The notes beneath the pieces were generated by a model. That model did no database searches. It had not been told where the DNA came from and worked only from the letters and a program-made list of their open reading frames with translations. From Anaerolineales bacterium UBA6663 (GTDB lineage Bacteria; Chloroflexota; Anaerolineae; Anaerolineales; UBA6663): a stretch of DNA of 20,578 nt. Every line of letters begins with the position of its first letter. Positions within the stretch are counted from its first letter, which is position 1. The position numbers were made by a program, and so were the translations under genes. The stretch spans positions 5,751 through 26,328 of the forward strand of contig DKKP01000394.1 of NCBI GenBank assembly GCA_002455335.1. Direction: 5' to 3'. This document shows, one piece after another, positions 13,454-20,578 of this stretch.

Positions 13454-15337
13454 ATGGCAGAAACCACATCCAACGGCGCATCGCCCAATATCCTCGAGGT
13501 CCGCAACCTCAAGACCTACTTCTTCACCGAAGACGGCGTGGTGAAAAGCGTCGACGGCGTCGACTTCACGGTCCGACGCGGCGAGGTGCTCGGACTGGTC
13601 GGCGAATCGGGCTGCGGCAAGTCGGTGACCTCGCTCTCGATCATGCGTCTGATCGGCCAGCCCGGCAAGACCATCGACGGCGAGATCTTCTTCGACGGGC
13701 GCGACCTGCTCAAGCTTCCCGAGACCGAGATGGTCAAGGTGCGCGGCAACAAGATCGCCATGATCTTCCAGCAGCCGCAGACCGCGCTCAACCCCGTCTT
13801 CCGCGTCGGCGATCAGATCGCCGAGGTGCTCGACATCCACCGCTCGCTTGGCAAAGAGGCCGGCTGGAAGCGCGCCATCGAGCTGCTCAAGATGGTCGGG
13901 ATCCCCGACGCCGAGCGCCGGGCGAAGTCGTTCCCCCACGAACTCTCAGGCGGCATGGCGCAGCGCGTGATGATCGCCATGGGCCTGGCCTGTGTGCCCG
14001 AGTTGCTCATCGCCGACGAGCCGACCACGGCCCTCGACGTGACGATTCAGGCCCAGATCCTCGACCTGATCCGCGATCTGCGCTCGAAGTTCGAGGCCTC
14101 GATCATCCTGATCACGCACGACCTCGGCGTCGTCGCGCAAATGGCGACGCGTGTCGGCGTCATGTACGCCGGCGAGATCGTCGAAGAGGCGCCGCGCGCT
14201 GCCTTCTTTGCCTCTCCACGCCATCCCTATACGCAGAAGCTGTTCGCCGCCCTGCCCAACCTGGCGCGGCGTGGCGGCCGCCTGGAAACGATTCCCGGGC
14301 AGGTGCCGCCACTATCGGCCATGCCCGGCGGCTGCCGCTTCGCCGCGCGCTGTGCGCACGCCTGGGATCTGTGCCGCCAGGAAGCACCGCAGTGGCGGGA
14401 GGTGGGCCCGGATCATCGCGTCCGCTGCCACCTCGATGACGAACAGGGCCGCGTGCACAGCACCGGCAGCAAAAAGGTGATTGCCAGCACCACCGGCACC
14501 CTGGCCACACCCGCGCTGCTCGCGGTGGCCGATCTGTGCGTGCATTTCCCGATCCGGCGCGGCCTTCTGCAGCGTCCCGTCGGCTACGTTCGCGCCGTCG
14601 ACGGCGTCTCGCTCGAACTGGCGCGCGGCCGCACGCTGGCGCTGGTCGGCGAATCCGGCTGCGGCAAGTCGACCACCGGCCGCTCGATCCTGCGGCTGGT
14701 CGAGCCGAACAGTGGTTCCGTCGTGGTCGACGGCGAAGACGTCCTGAAGATGGACGGGCGGTCGCTGCGCGACATGCGCAAGCGCATGCAGATCATCTTC
14801 CAGGACCCCTTCGCGAGCCTCAATCCGCGCATGTCCGTCGGCTCGGCGATCGCGGAGCCGCTCTATGCCCACGGCCTCGCCACCACGGCGCAGGCGCGCG
14901 ACAAGGTCAGCGAGCTGCTCGATCGCGTCGGCCTGAAGCCGGACATGGCCTCCCGCTTCCCGCACGAATTCTCCGGCGGCCAGCGCCAGCGCATCTGCAT
15001 CGCGCGCGCGCTCGCGCTCGAACCCGAATTCCTCATTCTCGACGAGGCGGTGTCGGCGCTCGACGTATCCGTCCAGGCGCAGGTGCTGAACGTGCTCAAC
15101 GCCGTGCAGCGCGAGCTGGGCACGGCGTACCTGTTCATCACCCACGACCTCGCCGTGGTGCGGCAGATCGCCGACGACGTGGTGGTCCTGCGGCACGGAC
15201 GCGTGGCGGAGGCCGGTGGGGTCGACCAGGTCCTGACCCGGCCGCGCGCGGACTACACGCGGCTGCTGCTGGACTCGACCCCCCGGCCTGGTTGGCATCC
15301 GACCGGCTCCACCGCAGCGTCGGTCAGCGGGGCTTGA
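13454..15337 (+). CDS. Fused DppD-DppF oligopeptide ABC transporter ATPase
   Basis: One 627-residue polypeptide carries both cytoplasmic ATPases of the importer. NBD1 has Walker A GESGCGKS (50-57), signature LSGGM (164-168), Walker B LLIADEP (184-190) and H222. Its oligopeptide C-terminal tail carries C294, C300, C307 and C325, the pattern that in DppD-type subunits can bind an Fe-S cluster. After a loose linker (about 328-355), NBD2 has GESGCGKST (399-407), FSGGQ (506-510), LILDEA (527-532) and H564. Both sites look active. Up to roughly residue 240 the sequence reads like Chloroflexota DppD. From EEAPRAAFFASPRHPYTQ onward it resembles proteobacterial fused ATPases, which may mark recombination or an assembly join. 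It belongs with the preceding permease genes. Confidence 0.92.
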   Translation: MAETTSNGASPNILEVRNLKTYFFTEDGVVKSVDGVDFTVRRGEVLGLVGESGCGKSVTSLSIMRLIGQPGKTIDGEIFFDGRDLLKLPETEMVKVRGNKIAMIFQQPQTALNPVFRVGDQIAEVLDIHRSLGKEAGWKRAIELLKMVGIPDAERRAKSFPHELSGGMAQRVMIAMGLACVPELLIADEPTTALDVTIQAQILDLIRDLRSKFEASIILITHDLGVVAQMATRVGVMYAGEIVEEAPRAAFFASPRHPYTQKLFAALPNLARRGGRLETIPGQVPPLSAMPGGCRFAARCAHAWDLCRQEAPQWREVGPDHRVRCHLDDEQGRVHSTGSKKVIASTTGTLATPALLAVADLCVHFPIRRGLLQRPVGYVRAVDGVSLELARGRTLALVGESGCGKSTTGRSILRLVEPNSGSVVVDGEDVLKMDGRSLRDMRKRMQIIFQDPFASLNPRMSVGSAIAEPLYAHGLATTAQARDKVSELLDRVGLKPDMASRFPHEFSGGQRQRICIARALALEPEFLILDEAVSALDVSVQAQVLNVLNAVQRELGTAYLFITHDLAVVRQIADDVVVLRHGRVAEAGGVDQVLTRPRADYTRLLLDSTPRPGWHPTGSTAASVSGA

Positions 15338-15744
15338 GGATCAGTCGGAGCACGGACTCGTAGAAGCACGAGTGCACCCTGGCATCCGCATCCCCAAAGC
15401 GACATCGGCGCCATCGTGGTGGCCCTGCCCGACCAGCGCGACGAGCACGTCGAGCGATCACCCGGCCCGGGCCTGGCGATCCCGGAGACTCAGGAAGGTG
15501 CTCGGGTCCCCCTACCGCTGTGGACACAGCGCAGCCTGGGAGACGGCCAGGAACCGATGTAGGCGGTTCCGTCGTAGCTGCAAGGGGCCCGGGGGTCTGG
15601 AGCTGTCGCGTGTGGTCGCACATGCGATCTGTTCACCTCTGGTCGCGCACGTCGAGACGGGCTGCCTCCGACCAGGGTTGAGGCAGTCGAGGCGAACACC
15701 GCACGAGCCACGAGGGCCTCGAGGGCCTCGAGGGCCTCGAGGGG
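15338..15744. other. Stretch without a recognisable gene, ending in a 9-bp tandem repeat
   Basis: No frame here gives a convincing protein on either strand. Open frames exist only because the sequence is GC-rich. I see no good promoter and no terminator directly after the fused ATPase. The style differs from the left part of the window, which supports a boundary near here. Confidence 0.5.
15711..15743. repeat. 9-bp tandem repeat CGAGGGCCT
   Basis: Three complete CGAGGGCCT units and a partial fourth (15711-15743) are present. In the minus-strand frame the repeat would encode Leu-Glu-Ala triplets. The period equals three codons, so expansion keeps frame, but the surrounding frame looks degenerate. 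Confidence 0.8.
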
Positions 15745-16346
15745 TGGCCACGGAAAGCTTGGCTTGTTGGTTCGCAGGATGGTCAGGCCGTACAGCGCAC
15801 ACATCAGGCAAAGTGTCCGTTCGAAGACGTCTGCGGGATCGGCTCGGTTGCCGAGGCTGTCGCTGACTGCTCGTGCAAAGAGGGCGACTGTGCCCGATGC
15901 CGGAAGGTCGTCAGGGATCCCATGTCGGCTTAGGGTTCGCCGCGAACGCCGAAGATTGCGCGGAACGGGGTTGGTTGGGCGAGTCCGACGTTGCAGAACG
16001 CGAGGGATAGCAGAAGCAGCCGCTCTCCGACGTCTGTCGAGGGGGTGTCGTCGAGGGCGGACGTGAGGATCTCGCACAGTCGGCGCCATTCCTAGGCATA
16101 GACCTCGAAGAGCTTCGCAAGCCCGATACGCGTCCCTCGGCGCGACCGACCCTGCTGCTGACCAGGCACAGTGGGCGCGCGACGGCGAAGTAGAGCGACC
16201 GCTGGCCCTCTCGACGAAGGCGGAAGCATCCAGATCGAGGATGAACTCGACGAATCGCGCACCACGTTCAGCAGCCAGGCACTCAACTGCGGCGATGACG
16301 GCGATGCGGGCCGCGGTCTGGGCGACGACCACCGGGACTCGGCCTA
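15745..16346 (-). pseudogene. Decayed minus-strand gene of unknown family
   Basis: Protein-like sequence switches frame along the minus strand. It begins with VVVAQTAARIAVIAAVECLA...LDASAFVERASG, then shifts to TRIGLAKLFEVYA, an in-frame TAG (16094-16092), and EWRRLCEILTSALDD...LAFCNVGLAQPTPFRAIFG with a stop at 15932-15930. It then returns to the first frame for ADPADVFERTLCLMCALYGL. The pieces look like alpha-helical coding sequence broken by at least two frameshifts and one nonsense codon. The helix style would fit a TetR-like ligand domain, but I do not recognise it. It lies directly beside the IS110 element, where relics are common. Confidence 0.4.
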
Positions 16347-16470
16347 GACGGTATGAGGTGACCGCTCAGGATTTCTGAGGGTTGCGGGCCGGGGCCCCAC
16401 TCACAAATGGTCGTGGGTTGCCGGGCAGGGCTGGCCTGCTCGGCCTATCCAACAGTTGTGGGAGGCCCCG
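16347..16470 (+). ncRNA. Left flank of the IS110 element, possible bridge-RNA region
   Basis: The 124 nt before the transposase can form several small hairpins: CTCAG/CTGAG (16365-16369 with 16375-16379), a CCCAC/GTGGG pair, and GCAGG/CCTGC. Some IS110-family elements transcribe a structured bridge RNA from the non-coding end upstream of the transposase. This position fits, but the fold and the left boundary are not demonstrated. IS1111-type relatives carry the RNA on the other side. Confidence 0.3.
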
Positions 16471-17562
16471 GTGTTTACCGAGCGTACGAGCGTGGGGCTC
16501 GACGTGCACGCACGGTCGGTCGCGGCAGCGGCGATCGATGGCGTCACGGGCGAGTTGTTCCAGACCAAGCTGACCCCGTCTCATGAGCACATCAGGTCCT
16601 GGATCAGGGATCTGCCTGGACCGGCGGCGGCGGCCTACGAGGCCGGGCCGACCGGGTTCGGGCTGTGCCGGTCGTTGAACGCCTCCGGGATCCGGTGCGT
16701 GGTCGCGGCGCCGTCGAAGCTGCAGCGACCCAGTGGTGATCGGGTCAAGACCGACGCCAAGGACGCGGTCCACCTGGCGCGGCTGCTGCGGCTGGACGAG
16801 ATCACCGCGGTGACGGTGCCCACGGTCGAGCAGGAGGCAGCTCGGGACCTGGTGCGGGCCCGGGAGGATGCCCGTGGTGACCTGATGCGGGCCCGGCACC
16901 GGTTGTCGAAGCTGCTGCTGCGTCAGGGGATTGTCTACTCCGGCGGGCACGCGTGGACCGGCAAACACGACGCCTGGCTGCGGCGGGTCGGCCGCGAGCA
17001 GCTGAGCGCATCGGCGACTCGGTTGACCTTCGAGTCCGACTACGACGCGGTGTTGAGCGTCAGGGCTCGCCGGGACCGGCTCGACGCTGCGATCGCGGCG
17101 ATGGCCGCCGACTGCGAGTTCGCCCCGCTGGTGCAGCGACTGGGTTGCTTGCGCGGGATCGGCACCCTGACCGGGTTCGCGTTGGCGGTCGAGGTCGGTG
17201 ACTGGGACCGGTTCACCGGCAAGACCATCGGCTCCTTCATCGGGCTCGTGCCCAGCGAGTACTCCTCAGGTCAGTCCCGCGTGCAGGGCTCGATCACCAA
17301 GACCGGCAACACCCACCTACGTCGTCTGCTGGTCGAAGCGGCCTGGCACCACCGACCCGCCTATGTCGTGGGGAAGACCATGCGGGACCGGTGGCAGCTG
17401 GCCGGGCCAGCAGCCCGAGCCCGCGGCGATGAGGGCAACCGACGACTGCACCACCGCTGGAACACCATGCGTGCCCGGCACAAGCGACATGTCGTGGCCA
17501 ACATCGCCATCGCTCGCGAGCTGGCCGGCTGGTGCTGGTCCCTGGCCGTCCTCGAGGAGTAG
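16471..17562 (+). CDS. IS110-family transposase (RNA-guided recombinase)
   Basis: The protein has 363 residues. The N-terminal RuvC-like DEDD domain shows D11 (VGLDVHARS), E57 (AYEAGPTG), and D95 and D98 (KTDAKDAVHLARLL). A coiled-coil-like helical middle follows (about 117-210, with SKLLLRQGIVYSGGHAWT). The C-terminal Transposase_20 domain covers about 222-300 (LRGIGTLTGFALAVEVGDW, then SITKTGNTHLRRLLVEAAWH). Family members insert or excise the element using a bridge RNA and do not leave ordinary terminal inverted repeats. The start GTG 16471 has GGAGG 5 nt upstream. Length and motifs are complete, so it may be active. The last ~60 residues are basic, common in the IS116/IS110/IS902 branch. 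Confidence 0.95.
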   Translation: MFTERTSVGLDVHARSVAAAAIDGVTGELFQTKLTPSHEHIRSWIRDLPGPAAAAYEAGPTGFGLCRSLNASGIRCVVAAPSKLQRPSGDRVKTDAKDAVHLARLLRLDEITAVTVPTVEQEAARDLVRAREDARGDLMRARHRLSKLLLRQGIVYSGGHAWTGKHDAWLRRVGREQLSASATRLTFESDYDAVLSVRARRDRLDAAIAAMAADCEFAPLVQRLGCLRGIGTLTGFALAVEVGDWDRFTGKTIGSFIGLVPSEYSSGQSRVQGSITKTGNTHLRRLLVEAAWHHRPAYVVGKTMRDRWQLAGPAARARGDEGNRRLHHRWNTMRARHKRHVVANIAIARELAGWCWSLAVLEE

Positions 17563-18169
17563 CCCACCGTTCTGCTTCGTCGACAAGGACGGTGGCAGCA
17601 GCGCGAGGAGCGACCCGCGAAACAGCTATGAGCAACCGACCCACCGGGCCGGCGACGCTCGACCCTAGACACGCGATCCGCTCCAGCCGAACAGCCCGTC
17701 CTGCGGTAACCAACCCGCGCATATCAGCCTGACCGCGCGTCGCCAGACACGCTCCGCCACCTGCATTGACGACGAAGCACGAGGCGCCCGCCCCGAGCAA
17801 TCGGGGTGGGCGCCTCACCCTGCCTGTTGACAGAAACGCCTACATATCAGCTGTCCTCTCGGGCACCGGAGTGGTCTGGACAGATGTCGACATTCGTCAC
17901 ACCCGGCGTGACGTTCTCGCCGGCAGCGTCGTTTCAAGAAGTACCTCCGACTCGGTGGCCATCCCCCGCGAGACGCCATGCTGCCTAGCCGGATGTCCAC
18001 CGACCCGGCGTCCTACCTCCAGATCGCCGGGCCGGTGGCCGCTAGACGTGTGTCGCTGAATGATTGGCGATCCAGGAGACCGGGTACCCGTCCCGTGAGG
18101 TTGTGTCCCGTTGCTCATCGGGCCGGGTTCGCGGTGGGGGGCCAGAACTGGAGACGAAAGGCCGATCCC
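17563..18169. other. Right flank of the IS110 element and gene-poor spacer
   Basis: No gene is supported over these 607 bases. A short hairpin (CCACCGT 17564-17570 with ACGGTGG 17589-17595) follows the transposase stop, and a strong hairpin lies at 17781-17816. The right end of the element must fall somewhere here, but without terminal inverted repeats it cannot be fixed from one copy. Short open frames look non-coding. Confidence 0.5.
17781..17816. terminator. Strong 16-bp hairpin with GCAA tetraloop
   Basis: GAGGCGCCCGCCCCGA (17781-17796) pairs with TCGGGGTGGGCGCCTC (17801-17816), one G-U pair, around a GNRA-type GCAA loop. There is no U-run. High-GC actinobacterial terminators often look like this. 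The gene it would terminate is unclear, since the nearest upstream coding end is the transposase 218 bp away. Confidence 0.65.
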
Positions 18170-18571
18170 ATGCACTGTCCGACTGTCCTGATCGTCGACG
18201 ACGACCCCGACATCCGCGAACTCACCTCTCTCGTGTTGAGAACAGTGAACGGGTGGCGGACCATCACCGCCGACGGGGGAGACGCTGCTATCAAGATGTG
18301 TCGTGCGAACCCGCCCGACGCGGTTCTGCTCGACTGGATGATGCCCGACATGGATGGCCTCGAGACCTTCGAACACCTCCAGGCCGACGAAGCCACGCGG
18401 AGGATCCCGGTCATCCTGTTCACGGCAAAGGTGCGAGTCGGACAGCACCGCCCGTGGGGGTGGCACGGGATCCGAGGGGTCATCACCAAGCCCTACAACC
18501 CCGCCACCCTCGGAAACCAGATCACGCAGATCGTAGGCTGCAGCTCTTCCAAGTGGAGCAACGCCAGCTAG
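18170..18571 (+). CDS. Orphan single-domain response regulator (CheY-like receiver)
   Basis: The 133-residue protein is a receiver domain without an output domain. The acidic pocket is D10-D12 (LIVDDDPD), the phospho-acceptor is D55 (LLDWMMPDMDG), and the switch and lysine positions are T85 (LFTAK) and K107 (ITKPY). All the residues needed for phosphorylation are present. ATG 18170 was chosen because the receiver fold starts directly after it. The frame is open upstream but non-coding in appearance. A purine-rich GAGACGAAAGG lies before it. No histidine kinase is nearby, so its partner is unknown. The segment KVRVGQHRPWGWHGIRG between T85 and K107 is unusually Trp-rich. Confidence 0.88.
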   Translation: MHCPTVLIVDDDPDIRELTSLVLRTVNGWRTITADGGDAAIKMCRANPPDAVLLDWMMPDMDGLETFEHLQADEATRRIPVILFTAKVRVGQHRPWGWHGIRGVITKPYNPATLGNQITQIVGCSSSKWSNAS

Positions 18572-18687
18572 CTGCCTCGCGTTCGTGCGATCGGACTGAG
18601 TCTCCGGTTCCGTCGACGGCGTCGATGGCCACTCGCCGTCTCCTGCGGCCTGACGATTTGTCAGCGTTTGTGTCGACCCTGATGGAA

Positions 18688-18711
18688 GACCTACACCGAG
18701 ACCTACACCGA
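18688..18711. repeat. Tandem 12-bp duplication GACCTACACCGA
   Basis: Two adjacent exact copies are followed by GACCGCC, the start of the tRNA-side hairpin. It lies in the short spacer between the receiver gene and the tRNA gene and has no obvious function. Confidence 0.8.
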
Positions 18712-18753
18712 GACCGCCTCTCTCCTGGGCTTCTGCGCAGGTGAGAGGCGGTC
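18712..18753 (-). terminator. Hairpin downstream of tRNA-Ala
   Basis: GACCGCCTCTC (18712-18722) pairs perfectly with GAGAGGCGGTC (18743-18753) around a 20-nt loop. It starts 7 nt after the 3' end of the minus-strand tRNA and also lies downstream of the plus-strand receiver gene, so it may terminate either. Confidence 0.6.
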
Positions 18754-18759
18754 ACGCGT

Positions 18760-18835
18760 TGGTGGAGCTGAGGGGACTCGAACCCCTGACCCCCTCGTTG
18801 CGAACGAGATGCGCTACCAGCTGCGCCACAGCCCC
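18760..18835 (-). tRNA. tRNA-Ala, anticodon CGC, with encoded CCA
   Basis: A complete cloverleaf reads on the minus strand from 18835. The 7-bp acceptor stem GGGGCTG/CAGCTCC carries the G3-U70 wobble that identifies alanine tRNA. The D stem is GCGC/GCGC and the anticodon loop is TTCGCAA (18804-18798), with CGC at 18802-18800 reading GCG codons. The T arm is AGGGG-TTCGAGT-CCCCT, the discriminator is A, and CCA is encoded (18762-18760). An Ala tRNA dedicated to GCG is expected in a high-GC genome. Confidence 0.96.
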
Positions 18836-18907
18836 AAGGTGCGTCCGGAGACGCGAGGGGAAACGGTAGCAGCCGGACCTGCGCCGACAGGAATCGCGGT
18901 CCGGCCT

Positions 18908-19378
18908 TCAGCCGGTCAGGATCGCGTCGAGACTGGCCAGCGCCTGCCGTGCGTACCCGTGCCACATCCGCCCGATCAGTGCGACCAGCGGAACGGTCAG
19001 GGTGGAGGAGGGCGTGATCTCCCACGACCACGTGATCCGCGTGCCCGAGCCGTCTTCCGCGAAGGCCCATGCCCCGTCGAGGTGGTGGACCAGCGGACGC
19101 ATCGGGCCGCGGATCTGGTCGATCCGATAGCCGAACCGGTGTGGTCGCGCGAGCTCAGTGAGCGTCTCGGTCAGGGAGCCGCGATCAGAGGTGCGGATCG
19201 TGCGAGTCTGGCCAACGGCCTCGCCCCACTCTCCGCGTTGATCGTCAACGCGGACGATCGACGGCATGGCGAGGTGACGGTGGCCGAAGATGTCGGTCAG
19301 CGGTACGGCGAGCGTCCGGTCGTAGGCCGCCTCCAGGGGGACGGCGACAGTGCGGGACTCCGCGACGTGGATCGTCAT
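18908..19378 (-). CDS. SRPBCC-fold protein (polyketide cyclase/START-like)
   Basis: The 156 residues fit the helix-grip SRPBCC fold. An N-terminal strand (TIHVAESRTVAVPLEAAYDRTL) is followed by LTDIFGHRH and central strands with GQTRTIRTSDRGSLTETLTEL and FGYRID. The family-typical GSGTRITWSWEI precedes a long amphipathic C-terminal helix (MWHGYARQALASLDAIL). Such proteins bind hydrophobic ligands, and the substrate cannot be inferred. ATG 19378 overlaps the stop of the beta-helix gene as ATGA, so the two genes are probably translated from one mRNA. A role linked to its secreted neighbour is unlikely on localisation grounds, as it has no signal peptide. Confidence 0.85.
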   Translation of the reverse strand: MTIHVAESRTVAVPLEAAYDRTLAVPLTDIFGHRHLAMPSIVRVDDQRGEWGEAVGQTRTIRTSDRGSLTETLTELARPHRFGYRIDQIRGPMRPLVHHLDGAWAFAEDGSGTRITWSWEITPSSTLTVPLVALIGRMWHGYARQALASLDAILTG

Positions 19379-20391
19379 CGCTCCACCGTAGAGCCGCTGA
19401 TCCGTGGCTCGCCCCTGCCCAGGAAGAAGATGCCGGGATAGTTCTCGAAGCCCTCGCTCGGGTTGTCACGGAGCGTCGAGTCGCGGATCGAGAGCGTGCC
19501 GGTGCGGTCGTTGCTGACGAAGAAGACCGCGCCGCCGCCCTCGCGGGCGAGGTTGTCCTCGATAGTGGTGCGGAGCAGCCTGAGCGTGAACAGGTTGCCG
19601 TCGAGGTAGATCGCTCCCCCGCTGCCGCCGCCGGGCGTTCCCGACTGCGCGGGGTTGGCGCCGCGGCCGATCGCCTTGTTGCCCCGGAACACACTGTCGG
19701 TCACCACCCACGAGACACCGATGCTCGACAGCGCGGCGCCGTTGGAGCAGCGGCCCCCGGTGAAGGTGCTGCGCACGACCTTGACCGGCTGGTCGCGGAA
19801 CTGGTCGAGCACCCGGATCGCGGCGCCGCCGAGGTCGGGGCCGGTCCGGTCGCAGCGGTTGCGGGTGAAGGTCGAGTTCACGACCGTGAGCCGGCCACCG
19901 CGCACGAACACCGCCCCACCACCGCCCCCCTCCTCGTGGGAGGCGGTCGAGTTGCCGCGGGTGAAGGTGAGGTTGCGCAGCACCAGCTTGGGCGTGGCCT
20001 GGTCCTGGCAGTGGGAGGTCGTCCAGGTCAGCCCCTGGTCGCAGGTGTTCTGATAGAGGATCCGGCGTTTGCCGCCCCCGCTGAGGGTGACCAGGCCGCC
20101 CCCGTCGATGACCACCTTGCGCGCGGCGTCGTTGTGCACCATGGCGGTCTTGACCATGACGATGGTGACCGGGTCGGGGCCGCAGTCGAAGGTGATCAGG
20201 CCGCCCTTCGCCACCGCCTTGCGCACCGCCTTCGCTGTGCAACTCGCGGGAGAGCCGTGGCCGACCACCCGGTGCGTGGCGCCGGGCGCTCGGTTCGCGA
20301 CGCCGGGCGCCGGCGCGTCGGCGTACGACGGGACAGCGACGAACAGCGAAGCCAGCAGAAGCCCGGCCAGGATCATGGGGGTGCGCAGCAC
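19375..20391 (-). CDS. Secreted right-handed parallel beta-helix protein
   Basis: The 338-residue exported protein has a signal peptide (MLRTPMILAGLLLASLFVAV...SYADA). The rest shows repeating coils of the polymorphic-membrane-protein/pectate-lyase-like type: LRNLTFTRGN, VVNSTFTRNRC, VVRSTFTGGRC, VVTDSVFRGNKA, LLRTTIEDN and IRDSTLRDN. Glycine-rich turns such as GGGGGAVFVRGG and GGGSGGAIYLDGN separate them. Several cysteines may pair. Similar proteins often expose adhesin or CSLREA-type helices, and no catalytic motif is evident. The start is GTG 20391; ATG 20376 in frame is equally possible, as neither has a clear Shine-Dalgarno and the signal peptide works from both. The final residues SGSTVER end abruptly within a coil. 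Confidence 0.87.
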   Translation of the reverse strand: MLRTPMILAGLLLASLFVAVPSYADAPAPGVANRAPGATHRVVGHGSPASCTAKAVRKAVAKGGLITFDCGPDPVTIVMVKTAMVHNDAARKVVIDGGGLVTLSGGGKRRILYQNTCDQGLTWTTSHCQDQATPKLVLRNLTFTRGNSTASHEEGGGGGAVFVRGGRLTVVNSTFTRNRCDRTGPDLGGAAIRVLDQFRDQPVKVVRSTFTGGRCSNGAALSSIGVSWVVTDSVFRGNKAIGRGANPAQSGTPGGGSGGAIYLDGNLFTLRLLRTTIEDNLAREGGGAVFFVSNDRTGTLSIRDSTLRDNPSEGFENYPGIFFLGRGEPRISGSTVER

Positions 20392-20417
20392 GCGGCCCAG
20401 GCTATGCCCGGATCTGG

Positions 20418-20578
20418 TCAGGCCCCGGACCCGCGACGCTCGTCGGACCGGGTCGGGCCGCTCCGCTCGGCGGCATCGGCTTGATCCGCTTCGCGAGCCA
20501 GCTTGCTGTCCGCCGCGCTGCGGCCCGAGCTCCAGACTCCGGTCGAGTCGAGGTCGATGGTGCTGACCGTACGGCGAT
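20418..20578 (-). CDS. C-terminal fragment of an unidentified protein (5' truncated by the window edge)
   Basis: A minus-strand frame enters from the right edge and stops with TGA at 20420-20418, giving about 53 residues. It reads RRTVSTIDLDSTGVWSSG followed by a hydrophilic Ala/Asp/Glu/Arg-rich tail ending RRGSGA. The start of the piece looks like folded protein and the rest like a disordered C-terminus. Two other minus-strand frames are also open, as expected at this GC, so coding status rests only on residue composition. No family is recognised. Confidence 0.45.
   Translation of the reverse strand, partial: RRTVSTIDLDSTGVWSSGRSAADSKLAREADQADAAERSGPTRSDERRGSGA

Noticed and set aside
13108..13939. 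Minus-strand frames opposite the permease and ATPase genes
   Set aside because: Antisense shadows of well-supported genes, without family motifs or start signals.
15711..15743. Possible CRISPR-like repeat cluster
   Set aside because: Units are 9 bp, contiguous and without spacers. It is a simple tandem repeat.
18688..18711. The 12-bp duplication near tRNA-Ala as an integration (att) site
   Set aside because: The copies are tandem, do not match the tRNA 3' end, and no integrase gene is present.

Overview
The window looks like two (perhaps three) pieces of different ancestry. From the left edge to about 14.1 kb the content is typical of Chloroflexota: lipoprotein oligopeptide-binding proteins with Pro/Thr or Val/Thr linkers after the lipobox, secreted proteins built of 'FGYPI ... 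VQYFQRARLE' repeats, a lipoprotein penicillin-binding protein, and -10 boxes placed so close to ATG codons that leaderless mRNAs are likely. From about 16.3 kb to the end it looks actinobacterial (Nocardioides-like is my guess from style): an IS110-family transposase, an orphan CheY-like receiver, tRNA-Ala(CGC), an SRPBCC protein and a secreted beta-helix protein. The stretch between carries a fused double ATPase whose second half reads more like proteobacterial fused Dpp/Gsi ATPases, then about 1 kb of decayed sequence. Horizontal transfer and a chimeric assembly are both possible.

Layout: 1-178 is the end of a SHOCT-domain protein. A bidirectional terminator (193-223) separates it from a secreted repeat protein on the minus strand (236-1243). 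Next, also on the minus strand, come rsgA (1356-2306) and a PBP gene (2299-4614). They overlap by 8 nt inside a zone of heptamer repeats. maf (minus) and trmD (plus) diverge from a 34-bp perfect palindrome that contains both start codons. trmD overlaps (ATGA) a short gene for an ABC ATPase relic that has lost every catalytic motif. A family-5 solute-binding lipoprotein follows (6764-8677).

A peptide-uptake operon fills 8.99-15.34 kb: binding protein, DppB-type permease, DppC-type permease, fused DppD-DppF ATPase. The binding protein is the most unusual gene. Its two halves are in reversed order relative to its neighbour and to the family, so it appears to be a circular permutant with an intact signal peptide, ribosome-binding site and stop. 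Three hairpins in series, one with a C(UACG)G tetraloop, separate it from the permease genes, as expected where the binding protein is made in excess.

The right part (15.34-20.58 kb) holds degenerate sequence, the IS110 element with structured flanks (possible bridge RNA), the receiver protein, the tRNA gene and a minus-strand pair (beta-helix protein, then SRPBCC protein, overlapping ATGA). A truncated reading frame reaches the right edge.
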